Assembly (NCBI RefSeq): GCF_002797495.1
Contig: NZ_PGEZ01000001.1
Span: forward strand, 806,001 to 870,000
Source: Mumia flava
Lineage (GTDB): Bacteria; Actinomycetota; Actinomycetes; Propionibacteriales; Nocardioidaceae
DNA: 64,000 nucleotides
Reading direction: 5' to 3'
Part shown: in pieces, positions 50,664-59,864 of the stretch
Layout of the letters: each line of letters opens with the position of its first letter
Position numbering within the stretch: position 1 is the first letter of the stretch
The notes under the pieces: model-generated
Database searches by the model: none
What the model was told of the DNA's origin: nothing
The model's input: the letters and a program-made list of their open reading frames with translations, nothing else
Program-made: the position numbers and the translations under genes

Positions 50664-50785
50664 GATGTCTCCTTCATCGGGCGTGCCGGTCGTCGGCCGG
50701 GACCCGCGCGTCCCGCGAGGGTGCGCAGCGATGCCGCGTGCAGCGCTCTTGACTTCACGTCGACTTGAGCTCCTACCGTGCTGCG

Positions 50786-51262
50786 ATGACGACTTCCACG
50801 ACGGACAACGACGCCGCTCTCGCCCGCCAGGTCGCGGCGTACTGGACACGACGGGCCTACGAGTCCGTCATCACCTTCACTCGGCGGGAGCAACGGCTCC
50901 GCGGGTACACGCAACCTCAGTTCTGGCTGCTGCGCCACCTGGATGCGCACGACCTCGCCGAGGACGACCAGGGCGCGACCGTCGCCGAGCTCGAGCACGC
51001 GATGGCTGAGTACCTTCGCGAGGAGGACGATCTCGACACCGAGGCCGACACCCTGGTTGCACGGGGCTGGCTGGAGCGCGAGGGAGTCCGGCTGCGCATC
51101 ACCGAGGCCGGCAAGGCGGGCCGGTTGGAGCTCGCGCGCCACGCACCTGCGATCCGCGCGCTCATCCATGACGGGATCGACGACGCCGACTACGTCACCA
51201 CGATCAAGGTCCTCCAGCGGCTGATCCACAACACCCGCGAGGACCGCGCCCTCGAGCGGTAG
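50786..51262 (+). CDS. MarR-like winged-helix regulator
   Basis: 158 residues, ATG at 50786. QVAAYWTRRAYESVITF and LRGYTQPQFWLLRHL mark the first helices and the winged-helix core. A HTH and wing (LVARGWLEREGVRLRITEAGKAGR) follow. It is divergent from the hemerythrin gene. The region between carries a TTGACTT direct repeat (50750-50767), a possible binding site. Confidence 0.8.
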   Translation: MTTSTTDNDAALARQVAAYWTRRAYESVITFTRREQRLRGYTQPQFWLLRHLDAHDLAEDDQGATVAELEHAMAEYLREEDDLDTEADTLVARGWLEREGVRLRITEAGKAGRLELARHAPAIRALIHDGIDDADYVTTIKVLQRLIHNTREDRALER

Positions 51263-51333
51263 TCGCAGGTCGCCGCAGCGCGATCGTGTGGCACCGGGGA
51301 CGGCCGGTCGCCCGGACCCGTCGACAGAAAGCA

Positions 51334-51369
51334 GTCAGGCCCGGAGATCCGTGGATTTCCGGGCCTGAC
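51334..51369 (-). terminator. Rho-independent terminator of tRNA-fMet
   Basis: GTCAGGCCCGGA (51334-51345) and TCCGGGCCTGAC (51358-51369) form a perfect 12-base stem that extends with weaker pairs into a short loop. On the minus strand it lies just 3 bases past the tRNA 3' end and is followed by a T-rich TGCTTTCTG. Confidence 0.9.
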
Positions 51370-51372
51370 ATC

Positions 51373-51449
51373 TGGTAGCGGGGGCAGGATTTGAACCTGC
51401 GACCTCTGGGTTATGAGCCCAGCGAGCTACCGAACTGCTCCACCCCGCG
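51373..51449 (-). tRNA. Initiator tRNA-fMet (CAT)
   Basis: 77 bases including an encoded CCA. On the minus strand it begins CGCGGGGTGGAGCAG. The anticodon loop reads GGGCTCATAACCC, with anticodon CAT flanked by the three G-C pairs typical of initiators. The T-loop is GGTTCAAATCC. The first base C is unpaired with the A before the discriminator, the hallmark of initiator tRNA. Encoded alone and followed by a strong terminator. Confidence 0.97.
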
Positions 51450-51513
51450 TCGCAAGAACTACAGTAGCCGACGCCCCTGAACGACCCAAACCGGGGTCCC
51501 CCGAGGAGCCGCG

Positions 51514-52719
51514 ATGCCTTCCCCGAACGCCCCCTCCGGCCTGCTCACCCCCGAGGGCCTGCGCCTGATCGACTTCGCACGGGCGTCGGCCGCACCGCCG
51601 GTCGGCTTCGCCTGGCTCGACGACGACGGCCGCCCGGACCCGAGACAGCCGATCCACACCTGGATCACCACGCGGATGACGTACGTGTTCTCGCTCGCGG
51701 CGCTGCTCGACGTCGACGGCGCCGAGGAGATCGCGGCGATCGGGGTCGACGCGCTGCTGGGCCCGCTGCACGACGACCAGCGGGGCGGGTGGTTCACCTC
51801 GATCGCGACCGACGGGTCCGGTCCGGTCGATGCGGCCAAGGGGGCCTACCCGCACGCGTTCGTCGCGCTCGCCGCCGGCACCGCGTACGCCGCCGGGATC
51901 CCACGCGCCGACGCCCTGGTCGAGCGCGCGACCGACACCTACGAGCGGCGCTTCCTCGACGGCGACGGGCGGGTGGTCGAGTCCTGGGACCGCGGCTTCA
52001 CGCGCGCCGAGCCGTACCGCGGGGCGAACGCCACCATGCACACCGTCGAGGCGTTCCTCGCGCTCGGCGACGCTCTCGACGAGCCGGCCTGGCACCGCCG
52101 CGCGCTCGCGATGGCCGACCACCTGGTCCACGACGTCGCCCGCCACCACGACTGGCTCCTCCCCGAGCACTTCACGCCCGACTGGCAGCCCGTTCTCGAC
52201 TACAACGTCGACCGCCCGGCCGACCCGTTCCGCCCGTACGGCGCCACGCCCGGCCACCTGCTGGAGTGGGCACGCCTGCTGGTCCAGCTCGAGGCGTCGC
52301 TGCCGGAACCGCCGGGCTGGCTCGCCGACGACGCGACCGCGCTGTTCGGCACGGCCGTCCGCGCGGGATGGGAGGTGGACGGCGCGCCCGGGTTCGTCTA
52401 CACCGTCGACTTCGGCGGCACCCCGGTCGTCCGGAGCCGGATGCACTGGGTGATCGCCGAGGCGATCGCGGCGGCGGGCACGCTGGGACGCCGCACCGGC
52501 GATCCGGCGTACGACCGGTGGGCCGCGACGTGGTGGGACTTCACCGAGGAGCACCACGTCGACCGCAGCGGCGGGAGCTGGCACCACGAGCTCGACGCCT
52601 CCAACCAGCCGGCGTCGACGGTGTGGCACGGCAAGCCGGACGTCTACCACGCGCTCGGCGCCATCCTGGTGCCACGGCTCCGGCCGGCGCCGTCATCGGC
52701 GGTCCAGCTCCGCAGGTGA
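51514..52719 (+). CDS. AGE-family sugar isomerase (YihS/mannose isomerase-like)
   Basis: 401 residues forming an (alpha/alpha)6 barrel of the N-acylglucosamine 2-epimerase superfamily. Marks include HTWITTRMTYVFSLA near the N-terminus, PGHLLEWARL in the centre and GKPDVYHALGA near the end. The pattern suggests the aldose-ketose isomerase branch (sulfoquinovose, mannose or similar). No sulfoquinovose pathway genes are nearby, so the substrate is open. Confidence 0.85.
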   Translation: MPSPNAPSGLLTPEGLRLIDFARASAAPPVGFAWLDDDGRPDPRQPIHTWITTRMTYVFSLAALLDVDGAEEIAAIGVDALLGPLHDDQRGGWFTSIATDGSGPVDAAKGAYPHAFVALAAGTAYAAGIPRADALVERATDTYERRFLDGDGRVVESWDRGFTRAEPYRGANATMHTVEAFLALGDALDEPAWHRRALAMADHLVHDVARHHDWLLPEHFTPDWQPVLDYNVDRPADPFRPYGATPGHLLEWARLLVQLEASLPEPPGWLADDATALFGTAVRAGWEVDGAPGFVYTVDFGGTPVVRSRMHWVIAEAIAAAGTLGRRTGDPAYDRWAATWWDFTEEHHVDRSGGSWHHELDASNQPASTVWHGKPDVYHALGAILVPRLRPAPSSAVQLRR

Positions 52720-52834
52720 CCGGATCCGGTCAGCGGACCGGACTCGCTGCAACCCGCGTTTGCACTACGCTCACGACCACACGCACGACGACGTACGCAG
52801 GCGGCCGCCCCCGGCCGACGAGGAAGGACCACCC

Positions 52835-53266
52835 ATGGACACGATCGTGACCGGTGTCGACGGCAGCGAGACCGCGACCGCGGCAGCCCGTACGGCCGCA
52901 CGGCTGGCGGTAGCACTCGGAGCGCGCCTGCACGTGATCTCGGCGTACGGCAAGTTCGAGGCCGAGCGCGTGGACACCGCCGGTGAGGAGATCCTGCTCA
53001 CCACCGAGGCGGCGGCCGACGGCCTCGCGCACGACACGATCCGTGCGCTGCGCCAGGAGTTCCCGGGACTCGACGCGACGGCGGCGCCGGCCGACGGCCA
53101 GGCGGCCGACGCGCTCGTCCGCGCGGCCGACGAGCTCAGCGCCAGCCTGATCGTGGTCGGCAACAAGCGCGTCCAGGGTCTTGCGCGCGTCCTCGGCAGC
53201 ATCGCGACCGACGTCGCGCACAAGGCGCCGTGCGACGTCTACATCGCGCACACGCACCAGCGCTGA
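52835..53266 (+). CDS. Universal stress protein (UspA family)
   Basis: 143 residues, ATG at 52835 with GAGGAAGGA upstream. One Usp domain: TGVDGSETATAA at the start and a C-terminal nucleotide-binding segment VVGNKRVQGLARVLGSIATDVAHKA. The usual GxxGx9GS motif is altered, so ATP binding is uncertain. It is convergent with the SDR gene. Confidence 0.9.
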   Translation: MDTIVTGVDGSETATAAARTAARLAVALGARLHVISAYGKFEAERVDTAGEEILLTTEAAADGLAHDTIRALRQEFPGLDATAAPADGQAADALVRAADELSASLIVVGNKRVQGLARVLGSIATDVAHKAPCDVYIAHTHQR

Positions 53267-53317
53267 GCGTCGTACGGCGCCGCCCCCGGCGTCGCGCCGT
53301 ACGCCGTCGGGCCCGGC

Positions 53318-54082
53318 TCAGCGCGGAGCCATCCGGATCGCACCGTCGAGCCGGATCGTCTCGCCGTTGAGCATGGGGTTCTCGACCACGTGGGCGGCGA
53401 GCGCGCCGTACTCCGCCGGCTCACCGAGGCGGGCGGGGTGCGGCACCTGTGCGCCCAGGGACGCCTTCGCCTCCTCGGGCAGGCCCGCGAGCAGCGGCGT
53501 GTTGAACAGGCCCGGCGCGATCGTGACGACGCGGATGCCGAGCGAGGCCAGGTCGCGGGCGATCGGGAGAGTCATGCCGACCACGCCGCCCTTCGAGGCG
53601 GAGTAGGCGGCCTGACCGATCTGCCCGTCGAACGCGGCCACCGAGGCGGTATTGACGATCACGCCGCGCTCCTCCCCGACCGGGTCCGAGGTGGCGATCC
53701 GGGCCGCGCCGAGCCGGACCACGTTGAACGTGCCGATCAGGTTGATCTCGATGATCCGCTGGAACGCCTCCAGCGGGTACGGGGCTCCGTCACGACCCAC
53801 GGTCTTGATCGCGTCACCGGTCCCGGCGCAGTTGACGACGACCCGGAGCTCTCCCACCTCGGATGCGGCGTCCACGGCCGCCTGGACCGCGTCCTCGTCC
53901 CGGACGTCGGCCTCGACGAAGCGCACGGCCTCCCCGAGCTCCTTCGCCACCGTCGCACCCGGGGAGCCGGGCAGGTCGGCGATCACGACGCGGCCGCCCT
54001 TCGCGAGCAGGGCCTCGACGGTCGCCCGCCCGAGCCCGGAGGCCCCTCCGGTGACGAGGGCGACGGTGTTGTGGATCTGCAT
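53318..54082 (-). CDS. SDR, 3-hydroxyacyl-CoA dehydrogenase (HSD17B10-like)
   Basis: 254 residues, ATG at 54082 with GGAGGC upstream. Cofactor motif [11 protein letters not shown], aspartate of NAD preference in VVIADLP, NCAG, catalytic YSASK and the end segment [15 protein letters not shown], which is typical of type II 3-hydroxyacyl-CoA dehydrogenases. It would oxidise a 3-hydroxyacyl-CoA with NAD. The A/T-rich sequence just upstream (54090-54120) is the likely promoter. Confidence 0.87.
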   Translation of the reverse strand: MQIHNTVALVTGGASGLGRATVEALLAKGGRVVIADLPGSPGATVAKELGEAVRFVEADVRDEDAVQAAVDAASEVGELRVVVNCAGTGDAIKTVGRDGAPYPLEAFQRIIEINLIGTFNVVRLGAARIATSDPVGEERGVIVNTASVAAFDGQIGQAAYSASKGGVVGMTLPIARDLASLGIRVVTIAPGLFNTPLLAGLPEEAKASLGAQVPHPARLGEPAEYGALAAHVVENPMLNGETIRLDGAIRMAPR

Positions 54083-54169
54083 CGGGGGCCTCCGTAGATT
54101 TTTAATCAAGATTCGAAAGAGAACCTACGGTCGGGCTGCGCGACTGTCAACCAGGTCGACCGGTACGTC

Positions 54170-55348
54170 TCAACCGATCAGGTGGCGCACGGCGAGCTGG
54201 TGCAGACGCACGAAGCCGAAGTCGCGCTCCGCCGCGACCGCCGGGTCGACCTCGTCGTCCGACGCGACGAGCTGCGCCGCCGTCTCCCCCGGGCCCAGGG
54301 TGGGGCGCGCGAGATCGGTCACGCCGGCGTACGTCATCGCCTTGTTGACCTCCGGATCGGCGCGGAACGCCCGTGCCCGCTCGGCGAGCATCAGGTACGT
54401 CTCCATGTTCGCCGCCGCCGACGCCCACACACCGTCGAACCCCTCGGTCCGCGACGGCTTGTAGTCGAAGTGGCGGGGCCCGGCGTAGCGCGGCGCGTCG
54501 GGATGTCCCGGTAAGCCGTTCTCGAGCAGGTCGACGGTGAAGAACGCCGACATCAGGTCGCCGTGCCCGAAGACCAGGTCCTGGTCGTACTTGAGACCGC
54601 GCTGGCCGTTCAGGTCGATGTGGAACAGCTTGCCGCTCCACAGCGCCTGGGCGAGCTGATGGGTGTAGTTGAGGTTCGCCATCTGCTCGTGGCCGGTCTC
54701 CGGGTTCAGCCCGACCAGGTCGGCGTGGTCGAGCTCGGCGATCAGCGCCAGCGCGTGCCCGACGGTCGGCAGGAAGATGTCGCCCCGCGGCTCGTTCGGC
54801 TTCGGCTCGAGCGCGATCCGCAGGTCGTAGCCCTGCGACAGGATGTAGCCGGCGACCGTGTCGAGACCCTCCTTGTAGCGTTCGAGCGCGCCGTAGACGT
54901 CCTTCGAGCCGTCGTACTCCGAGCCCTCCCGCCCGCCCCACATCACGAACGTCGTGGCGCCCATCCACGCGGCCACGTCCACCGCCCGCAGGATCTTGCG
55001 CAGCGCGAACCGTCGTACGCCGCGATCGTTGCTGGTCAGCCCACCGTCCTTGAAGACCGGGTGGGTGAACGTATTGGTGGTGACCATCTCGATCACCAGC
55101 CCCGCCCCGTCGGCGGCGTCCTTGAGCCGACCGAAGCGCTGCTCGCGGGTCGCCTCGTCGGAGCCGAACGGGACGACGTCGTCGTCGTGGAACGTGATCC
55201 CCCACGCCCCGAGCTCGGCGAGCCGCCCGACGTACTCCCAGGGGTCCAGCGCCGGCCGGGTCGCCGTGCCGAACGGGTCGACACCGGTCCATCCCACCGT
55301 CCACAGGCCGAAGGAGAACCGGTCCTCGGCCGTCGGCATCCTCGTCAT
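54170..55348 (-). CDS. xylA: Xylose isomerase
   Basis: 392 residues, the length of the short actinobacterial XylA class. ATG at 55348 with CAGGAGGC upstream. Active-site marks: WTVGW, TFHDDDV (catalytic His), [10 protein letters not shown] (metal Glu and Lys), NPETGHE and FHIDLNGQ with the following DQD metal triad. It converts D-xylose to D-xylulose (and glucose to fructose). It is downstream of a sugar-phosphate isomerase and a dehydrogenase on the same strand; no xylulokinase gene is in the window. Confidence 0.95.
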   Translation of the reverse strand: MTRMPTAEDRFSFGLWTVGWTGVDPFGTATRPALDPWEYVGRLAELGAWGITFHDDDVVPFGSDEATREQRFGRLKDAADGAGLVIEMVTTNTFTHPVFKDGGLTSNDRGVRRFALRKILRAVDVAAWMGATTFVMWGGREGSEYDGSKDVYGALERYKEGLDTVAGYILSQGYDLRIALEPKPNEPRGDIFLPTVGHALALIAELDHADLVGLNPETGHEQMANLNYTHQLAQALWSGKLFHIDLNGQRGLKYDQDLVFGHGDLMSAFFTVDLLENGLPGHPDAPRYAGPRHFDYKPSRTEGFDGVWASAAANMETYLMLAERARAFRADPEVNKAMTYAGVTDLARPTLGPGETAAQLVASDDEVDPAVAAERDFGFVRLHQLAVRHLIG

Positions 55349-55380
55349 CGTGCCTCCTGGCATCTGGTCGCTGGGTCGGG

Positions 55381-56385
55381 TCAGTCGGTGGCGAACGCGG
55401 CGTCGAACGCCGCCTCCGGCGGGTCGAACGCGAGCCGCCGCACGAACTCCAGCGCCTCCGGCGCCCCGACCAGGCGGTCCATCCCGGCGTCCTCCCACTC
55501 CACCGAGATCGGACCCTCGTACCCGATCGAGCTCAGCGCGCGGAAGCACCGCTCCCACGGCACGTCGCCGTGCCCGGTGGAGACGAAGTCCCAGCCCCGG
55601 CGCGGGTCCGCCCACGCCAGGTGGGACCCCATCCGACCGTTCCGCCCGTTGCCCGTCGCCTTCTTCGCGTCCTTGCAGTCCACGTGGTAGATCCGGTCGG
55701 CGAAGTCGAGGATGAACCCCACCGGGTCGAGGTCCTGCCACACGAAGTGGCTCGGATCCCAGTTCAGTCCGAACGCCTCACGGTGCCCGATCGCCTCGAG
55801 GGTCCGGACCGTCGTCCAGTAGTCGTACGCGATCTCGCTCGGGTGCACCTCGTGAGCGAACCGCACTCCGCACTCGTCGAAGACGTCCAGGATCGGGTTC
55901 CAGCGGTCCGCGAAGTCCGCGTACCCCGCATCCACCTGCTCCTGGCTCACCGGCGGGAACATCGCGACGTACTTCCAGATCGACGACCCGGTGAACCCGA
56001 TCACCGTGTCCACACCCAGCCGCTGCGCCGTCCGCGCCGTCAGCTTCATCTCCTCGGCGGCGCGCTGCCGCACGCCCTCGGGGTCGCCGTCGCCCCACAC
56101 GTTCGCCGGCAGGATCGCTCGGTGCCGGTCGTCGATCGGATCGTCGCAGACCGCCTGCCCCTTCAGGTGGTTGCTGATCGCCCACACCTTCAGGCCGTAC
56201 TTCTCCAGCATCGCGAGCTTCGCCTCGACGTACGCGTCGTCCGTGGCCGCCTGCCACGGATCCAGGTGGTCGCCCCAGCAGGCGATCTCCAGACCGTCGT
56301 AGCCCCACCCCGAAGCCAGCTTGCACACCTCCTCGAACGGCAGGTCCGCCCACTGCCCGGTGAACAGCGTGATCGGTCGGCTCAT
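55381..56385 (-). CDS. Sugar phosphate isomerase/epimerase (AP-endonuclease-2 TIM barrel)
   Basis: 334 residues, ATG at 56385 overlapping the previous stop (ATGA). TIM-barrel family of IolE/IolH/hydroxypyruvate isomerases. Metal-site acidic and His residues are in EVHPSE, NWDPSHF, HVDCKD and SVEWED. Paired with a Gfo/Idh/MocA dehydrogenase, such proteins usually epimerise or dehydrate keto-sugars or keto-inositols. Specificity cannot be set from sequence. Confidence 0.87.
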   Translation of the reverse strand: MSRPITLFTGQWADLPFEEVCKLASGWGYDGLEIACWGDHLDPWQAATDDAYVEAKLAMLEKYGLKVWAISNHLKGQAVCDDPIDDRHRAILPANVWGDGDPEGVRQRAAEEMKLTARTAQRLGVDTVIGFTGSSIWKYVAMFPPVSQEQVDAGYADFADRWNPILDVFDECGVRFAHEVHPSEIAYDYWTTVRTLEAIGHREAFGLNWDPSHFVWQDLDPVGFILDFADRIYHVDCKDAKKATGNGRNGRMGSHLAWADPRRGWDFVSTGHGDVPWERCFRALSSIGYEGPISVEWEDAGMDRLVGAPEALEFVRRLAFDPPEAAFDAAFATD

Positions 56386-57617
56386 GTCTCGATCCTCTCC
56401 TTCGGCGTCATGGTGTCGCGGGCGTCCAGGTCCGGCACCTCGGCATCGACCCACCGACCGGACTGCGCGCTGGTCACGACCGCGTCGAGCACGGTCTGCA
56501 CCTGCAGCCCGTCGGTGAACGACGGGAGGGGCTGGGACCCTGCGGCGATCGCCTCGACGAGGTCGACCACCTGATGGGTGAAGCCGTGCTCGTACCCGAG
56601 CCCGTGCCCGGGCGGCCACCACGCCGCGAGGTACGGATGGGTCGGCTCGGTGACGACGACCCGCGTGAACCCCGCGACCTCGGCCGGAGCGCCCGCGTCG
56701 TAGACGTGCAGGACGTTCATGTCCTCGAAGTCGAAGGCGAGGCTGCCGTCGGTCCCGTTGATCTCGATCCGGATCGCGTTCTTGCGACCGGAGGCGTAGC
56801 GGGTCGCCTCGAAGACGCCCATCGCACCGCTGTCGAACCGAGCGAGGAACGTCGCGGCGTCGTCGACCGTGACCGTGCCGGTCGCGCCACCGGCGGCTCC
56901 CGTCCCGGTCAGCCCGCCGACCCCGTCGTCGGGCCACGGACGCTCGGTCACGAACGTCTCGAGCCGGCTCGTCACGCTGGCGACCCGGTCGCCGGTGATG
57001 AACTGCGTCAGGTCGACGATGTGGGCGCCGATGTCGCCGAGGGCCCCCGAGCCGGCCCTCTGCTTCTCGAGGCGCCAGCTCATCGGGGCGGCCGGGTCCG
57101 CCAGCCAGTCCTGGAGGTACTGCGCGCGGACGTGCCGCACGGTCCCGATCCGGCCCTCCTCGACCAGGCGGCGCGCGAGCGCGATCGCAGGGACCCGACG
57201 GTAGGTGAAGCCGACCATCGCCCACACGCCGTCCCTCGCGGCACGGTCGGCGGCCGCGGCCATCGCCCGGGCCTCGTCGACCGTGTTGGCCAGCGGCTTC
57301 TCGCACAAGACGTGCTTGCCTGCCTCGAGCGCCGCGATCGCGATCTCGGCGTGGGTGTCGCCGGGCGTGCACACGTCGACCAGGTCGACGTCGTCGCGCT
57401 CCAGCAGCCGGCGCCAGTCCGTCTCGACCTCGGGCCAGCCGAGCCGGTCGGCCGCTGCTCGGGCTCGGCCCTCGTCACGGCCGCACAGGACCCGCATGTC
57501 GGGCGTCAGCGGCAGGTCGAAGAAGCGGTGGGCGTTGCGCCAGGCCTGGGAGTGCGCCGCGCCCATGAAGGCGTAGCCGACCATCCCGATCCCGAGCGCG
57601 GGTCGTGAGCTGTCCAT
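56382..57617 (-). CDS. Gfo/Idh/MocA-family sugar dehydrogenase
   Basis: 411 residues. N-terminal Rossmann motif [21 protein letters not shown] (the conserved EKP), then a long C-terminal domain with [15 protein letters not shown](P)-dependent oxidation of a sugar or cyclitol is expected. It is translationally coupled to the isomerase/epimerase and lies after the ABC importer genes, so it probably handles the imported sugar. Confidence 0.88.
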   Translation of the reverse strand: MDSSRPALGIGMVGYAFMGAAHSQAWRNAHRFFDLPLTPDMRVLCGRDEGRARAAADRLGWPEVETDWRRLLERDDVDLVDVCTPGDTHAEIAIAALEAGKHVLCEKPLANTVDEARAMAAAADRAARDGVWAMVGFTYRRVPAIALARRLVEEGRIGTVRHVRAQYLQDWLADPAAPMSWRLEKQRAGSGALGDIGAHIVDLTQFITGDRVASVTSRLETFVTERPWPDDGVGGLTGTGAAGGATGTVTVDDAATFLARFDSGAMGVFEATRYASGRKNAIRIEINGTDGSLAFDFEDMNVLHVYDAGAPAEVAGFTRVVVTEPTHPYLAAWWPPGHGLGYEHGFTHQVVDLVEAIAAGSQPLPSFTDGLQVQTVLDAVVTSAQSGRWVDAEVPDLDARDTMTPKERIET

Positions 57618-57641
57618 CTGCGGTCCTCTGCTTCGAAGGGA

Positions 57642-57677
57642 GGCTGCCCGCCGGTCGTCGTCGCCCGGCGGGCAGCC
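57642..57677 (-). terminator. Hairpin between substrate-binding protein and dehydrogenase genes
   Basis: GGCTGCCCGCCGG (57642-57654) and CCGGCGGGCAGCC (57665-57677) form a perfect 13-base stem with a 10-base loop, right after the binding-protein stop. It could partly terminate transcription or protect the binding-protein mRNA, giving more binding protein than enzyme. Confidence 0.7.
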
Positions 57678-57695
57678 GCTGGCACACCCCGAGGG

Positions 57696-58745
57696 TCAGG
57701 AGTCGAAGCAGAGGTCGCGGTACTCGTCGACGTTGTCGGCGTCCACGACCGGTGCGTTCAGCACGACCCGCTTGGGGACCTCGACCTGGACCAGGTCGGA
57801 CATCCCCTTGTCCTGCGCGATCAGGCGAGCCAGCTTGATGCCGTCGGCCGCCTGCGTCGGCGGGTAGATGACGGTGGCCTCCATCTCGCCGTTCTCGATC
57901 CAGTCCATCGCGTTGCAGGATCCCGCACCGCCGATGAAGGAGAACTCGTCACGGTTGGCGTTCTCGAACGCGGCCTTGACGCCGACGCCCTGGTCGTCGT
58001 CGTGGTTCCAGATGATGTCGATCTGCGGCGCGGCCTGGAGCAGGTTCGCGGCCTGCTCCTCACCGGACTCGACGGTGAACTCGGCCGCGACGCGGTTGTC
58101 GACCGTCTGGTCGCACGCCTCGAGGGCGTCGGCGAAGCCCTGCGACCGGTCCTGGGTCAGCGGGAGCGAGTCGATGCCGGCGATCTCGGCGATCACCGGG
58201 TCCTGGAGATCGTTCTCCTCGACCAGCTCGCACGCGTACGTGCCGGCCGAGACGCCCATGCCGTAGTTGTCACCGAGGATGGTCGTCCGCGCTGCGAACG
58301 GCGAGGAGAACTCGCGGTCGACGTTCACCACCGGGATGCCGGCGTCCATCGCGCGGGTGGCGACCTGGGTCAGAGCGGCGCCGTCGGTCGGCAGCAGCAC
58401 GATCGCGTCGACCTCGTCGTTGATGAACGTCTCCACCTGCGCGATCTGCTGGCTCGGGTCGTTGGTGCCCTCCGCCATCTGGAGATCGATGTCGTCGTAC
58501 TCGTCGGCCTCCGCCTGCGCGGTGCTGTTGATCGCGCCGAGCCAGCCGTGGTCGGCCGCCGGGCCCGAGAACCCGATCACGACGGTGTCACCGGTCTCGT
58601 CGTTGTTCGAGACCGCGGTGTTGCCACCGTCGTCGCCGTCGGAGTCTGAGGTGTTGCCCGTGCACGCCGAGACGAGGAGCAGCGCGGAGAGACCGGCTGC
58701 GGCGCTCGCCGCGATGCGGCGTCGGGGGGTCTTGTGGGTGGTCAT
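57696..58745 (-). CDS. Ribose-type sugar ABC transporter substrate-binding lipoprotein
   Basis: 349 residues. A signal peptide ends in lipobox VSAC (Cys28), and an acidic linker (SDSDGDDGG) leads to a periplasmic-binding fold of the ribose/LacI type (VVIGFSGPAADHGWLGAIN; PVVNVDREF; WNHDDDQG). It catches a sugar outside the cell and presents it to the permease encoded next. The order along the strand is ATPase, permease, binding protein. Confidence 0.92.
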   Translation of the reverse strand: MTTHKTPRRRIAASAAAGLSALLLVSACTGNTSDSDGDDGGNTAVSNNDETGDTVVIGFSGPAADHGWLGAINSTAQAEADEYDDIDLQMAEGTNDPSQQIAQVETFINDEVDAIVLLPTDGAALTQVATRAMDAGIPVVNVDREFSSPFAARTTILGDNYGMGVSAGTYACELVEENDLQDPVIAEIAGIDSLPLTQDRSQGFADALEACDQTVDNRVAAEFTVESGEEQAANLLQAAPQIDIIWNHDDDQGVGVKAAFENANRDEFSFIGGAGSCNAMDWIENGEMEATVIYPPTQAADGIKLARLIAQDKGMSDLVQVEVPKRVVLNAPVVDADNVDEYRDLCFDS

Positions 58746-58823
58746 GGTCGGCTCCTTGCCTCGGGTGGTGCGATCGGTGGGTCGGGATCGGTGGTCGGGT
58801 CGTACGTCCGGGTCGGTCGGCGG

Positions 58824-59864
58824 TCAGGTCCGCGTGTCGCTGCGGCGGGCGAACCGCTGCTGGAGCAGCACGGCGACGACGATGATCACGCCCTTGGCCA
58901 CGGCCTGCGCCGAGCTGGACAGGTTGTTGAGCGTGAACACGTTGGACAGCGTCGTGAAGATCAGGACGCCGAACACGGTGCCGGTGACCGTGCCGCGACC
59001 GCCCGCGAGCAGCGTGCCGCCGATGACGACGGCGGCGATCGCGTCGAGCTCGTAGAGGGTGCCGTGGGTCGACGTCCCGGTGGTCGTGCGCGCCACGATC
59101 ATCACCGCCGCGATGCCGCAGCAGGCACCGAGCAGCACGTAGAGCAGGACGGTGTGGCGACGCACGTTGATGCCGGCGAGGCGGGCCGCCTCCGGGTTGC
59201 CGCCGACGGCGAACGTCCGGCGGCCGAACGTCGTACGGTTCAGCAGCACCCAGCCGAGGGCGGCGACGACGGCGAAGATCAGCACGAGCATCGGGATCCC
59301 GAGCACCGAGCCGCGGAAGAAGTCGACGAAGTCCCGATCGGTCACGATCTGGGTGCGGCGGTTCGCGATGATCTCGGCCAGGCCGCGGGCACTCGCGAGC
59401 ATCGCGAGCGTGGCGATGAACGGGACGACGCCCCCGTAGGCGATGAGCAGGCCGTTGATCAGCCCGCACCCGATGCCGACCGCGAGGGCGGTCGTCACGA
59501 TGATGATCCAGTGGGTGTCCTCGGCGAGGGTCTGCGTCGCCAGCGTCGTCGCCCACACCGACGCGAGCGCGACGATCGCGCCGACCGACAGGTCGATCCC
59601 GCCGCCGGTGATGACGAACGTCATCCCGATGCTGACGACCCCGATCACCGACGCGAGCCGCAGGATCGTGAGCATGTTGTCGACGTCGGCGAACTGGCTG
59701 CCCGCCGTCGCGACCCCGACGCCGCAGAGGATGAGGAGGGCGACGACGAGGCCCAGGTTGCGCCCGACGGAGGAGCCCGCGAGCAGGCCGAGGCGCGCTC
59801 GCGGTGTCCTCGGAGGTGAGCCTCCGGCCTGGTCGTCGACCGTGGTCTGGCTGTGCTCGCTCAC
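58824..59864 (-). CDS. Sugar ABC transporter permease (RbsC-like)
   Basis: 346 residues from a GTG at 59864 overlapping the ATPase stop (GTGA). About 8-10 membrane helices. The family signature ITGGGIDLSVGAIVAL and GGNPEAARLAGINVRR (EAA-like loop contacting the ATPase) are present. It forms the membrane channel of the ribose-type importer, normally as a homodimer. Confidence 0.92.
   Translation of the reverse strand: MSEHSQTTVDDQAGGSPPRTPRARLGLLAGSSVGRNLGLVVALLILCGVGVATAGSQFADVDNMLTILRLASVIGVVSIGMTFVITGGGIDLSVGAIVALASVWATTLATQTLAEDTHWIIIVTTALAVGIGCGLINGLLIAYGGVVPFIATLAMLASARGLAEIIANRRTQIVTDRDFVDFFRGSVLGIPMLVLIFAVVAALGWVLLNRTTFGRRTFAVGGNPEAARLAGINVRRHTVLLYVLLGACCGIAAVMIVARTTTGTSTHGTLYELDAIAAVVIGGTLLAGGRGTVTGTVFGVLIFTTLSNVFTLNNLSSSAQAVAKGVIIVVAVLLQQRFARRSDTRT

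Noticed and set aside
51514-52719. Sulfoquinovose isomerase call for the AGE-family gene
   Set aside because: The fold fits, but no other sulfoquinovose pathway gene is present in the neighbourhood, so only the family is given.
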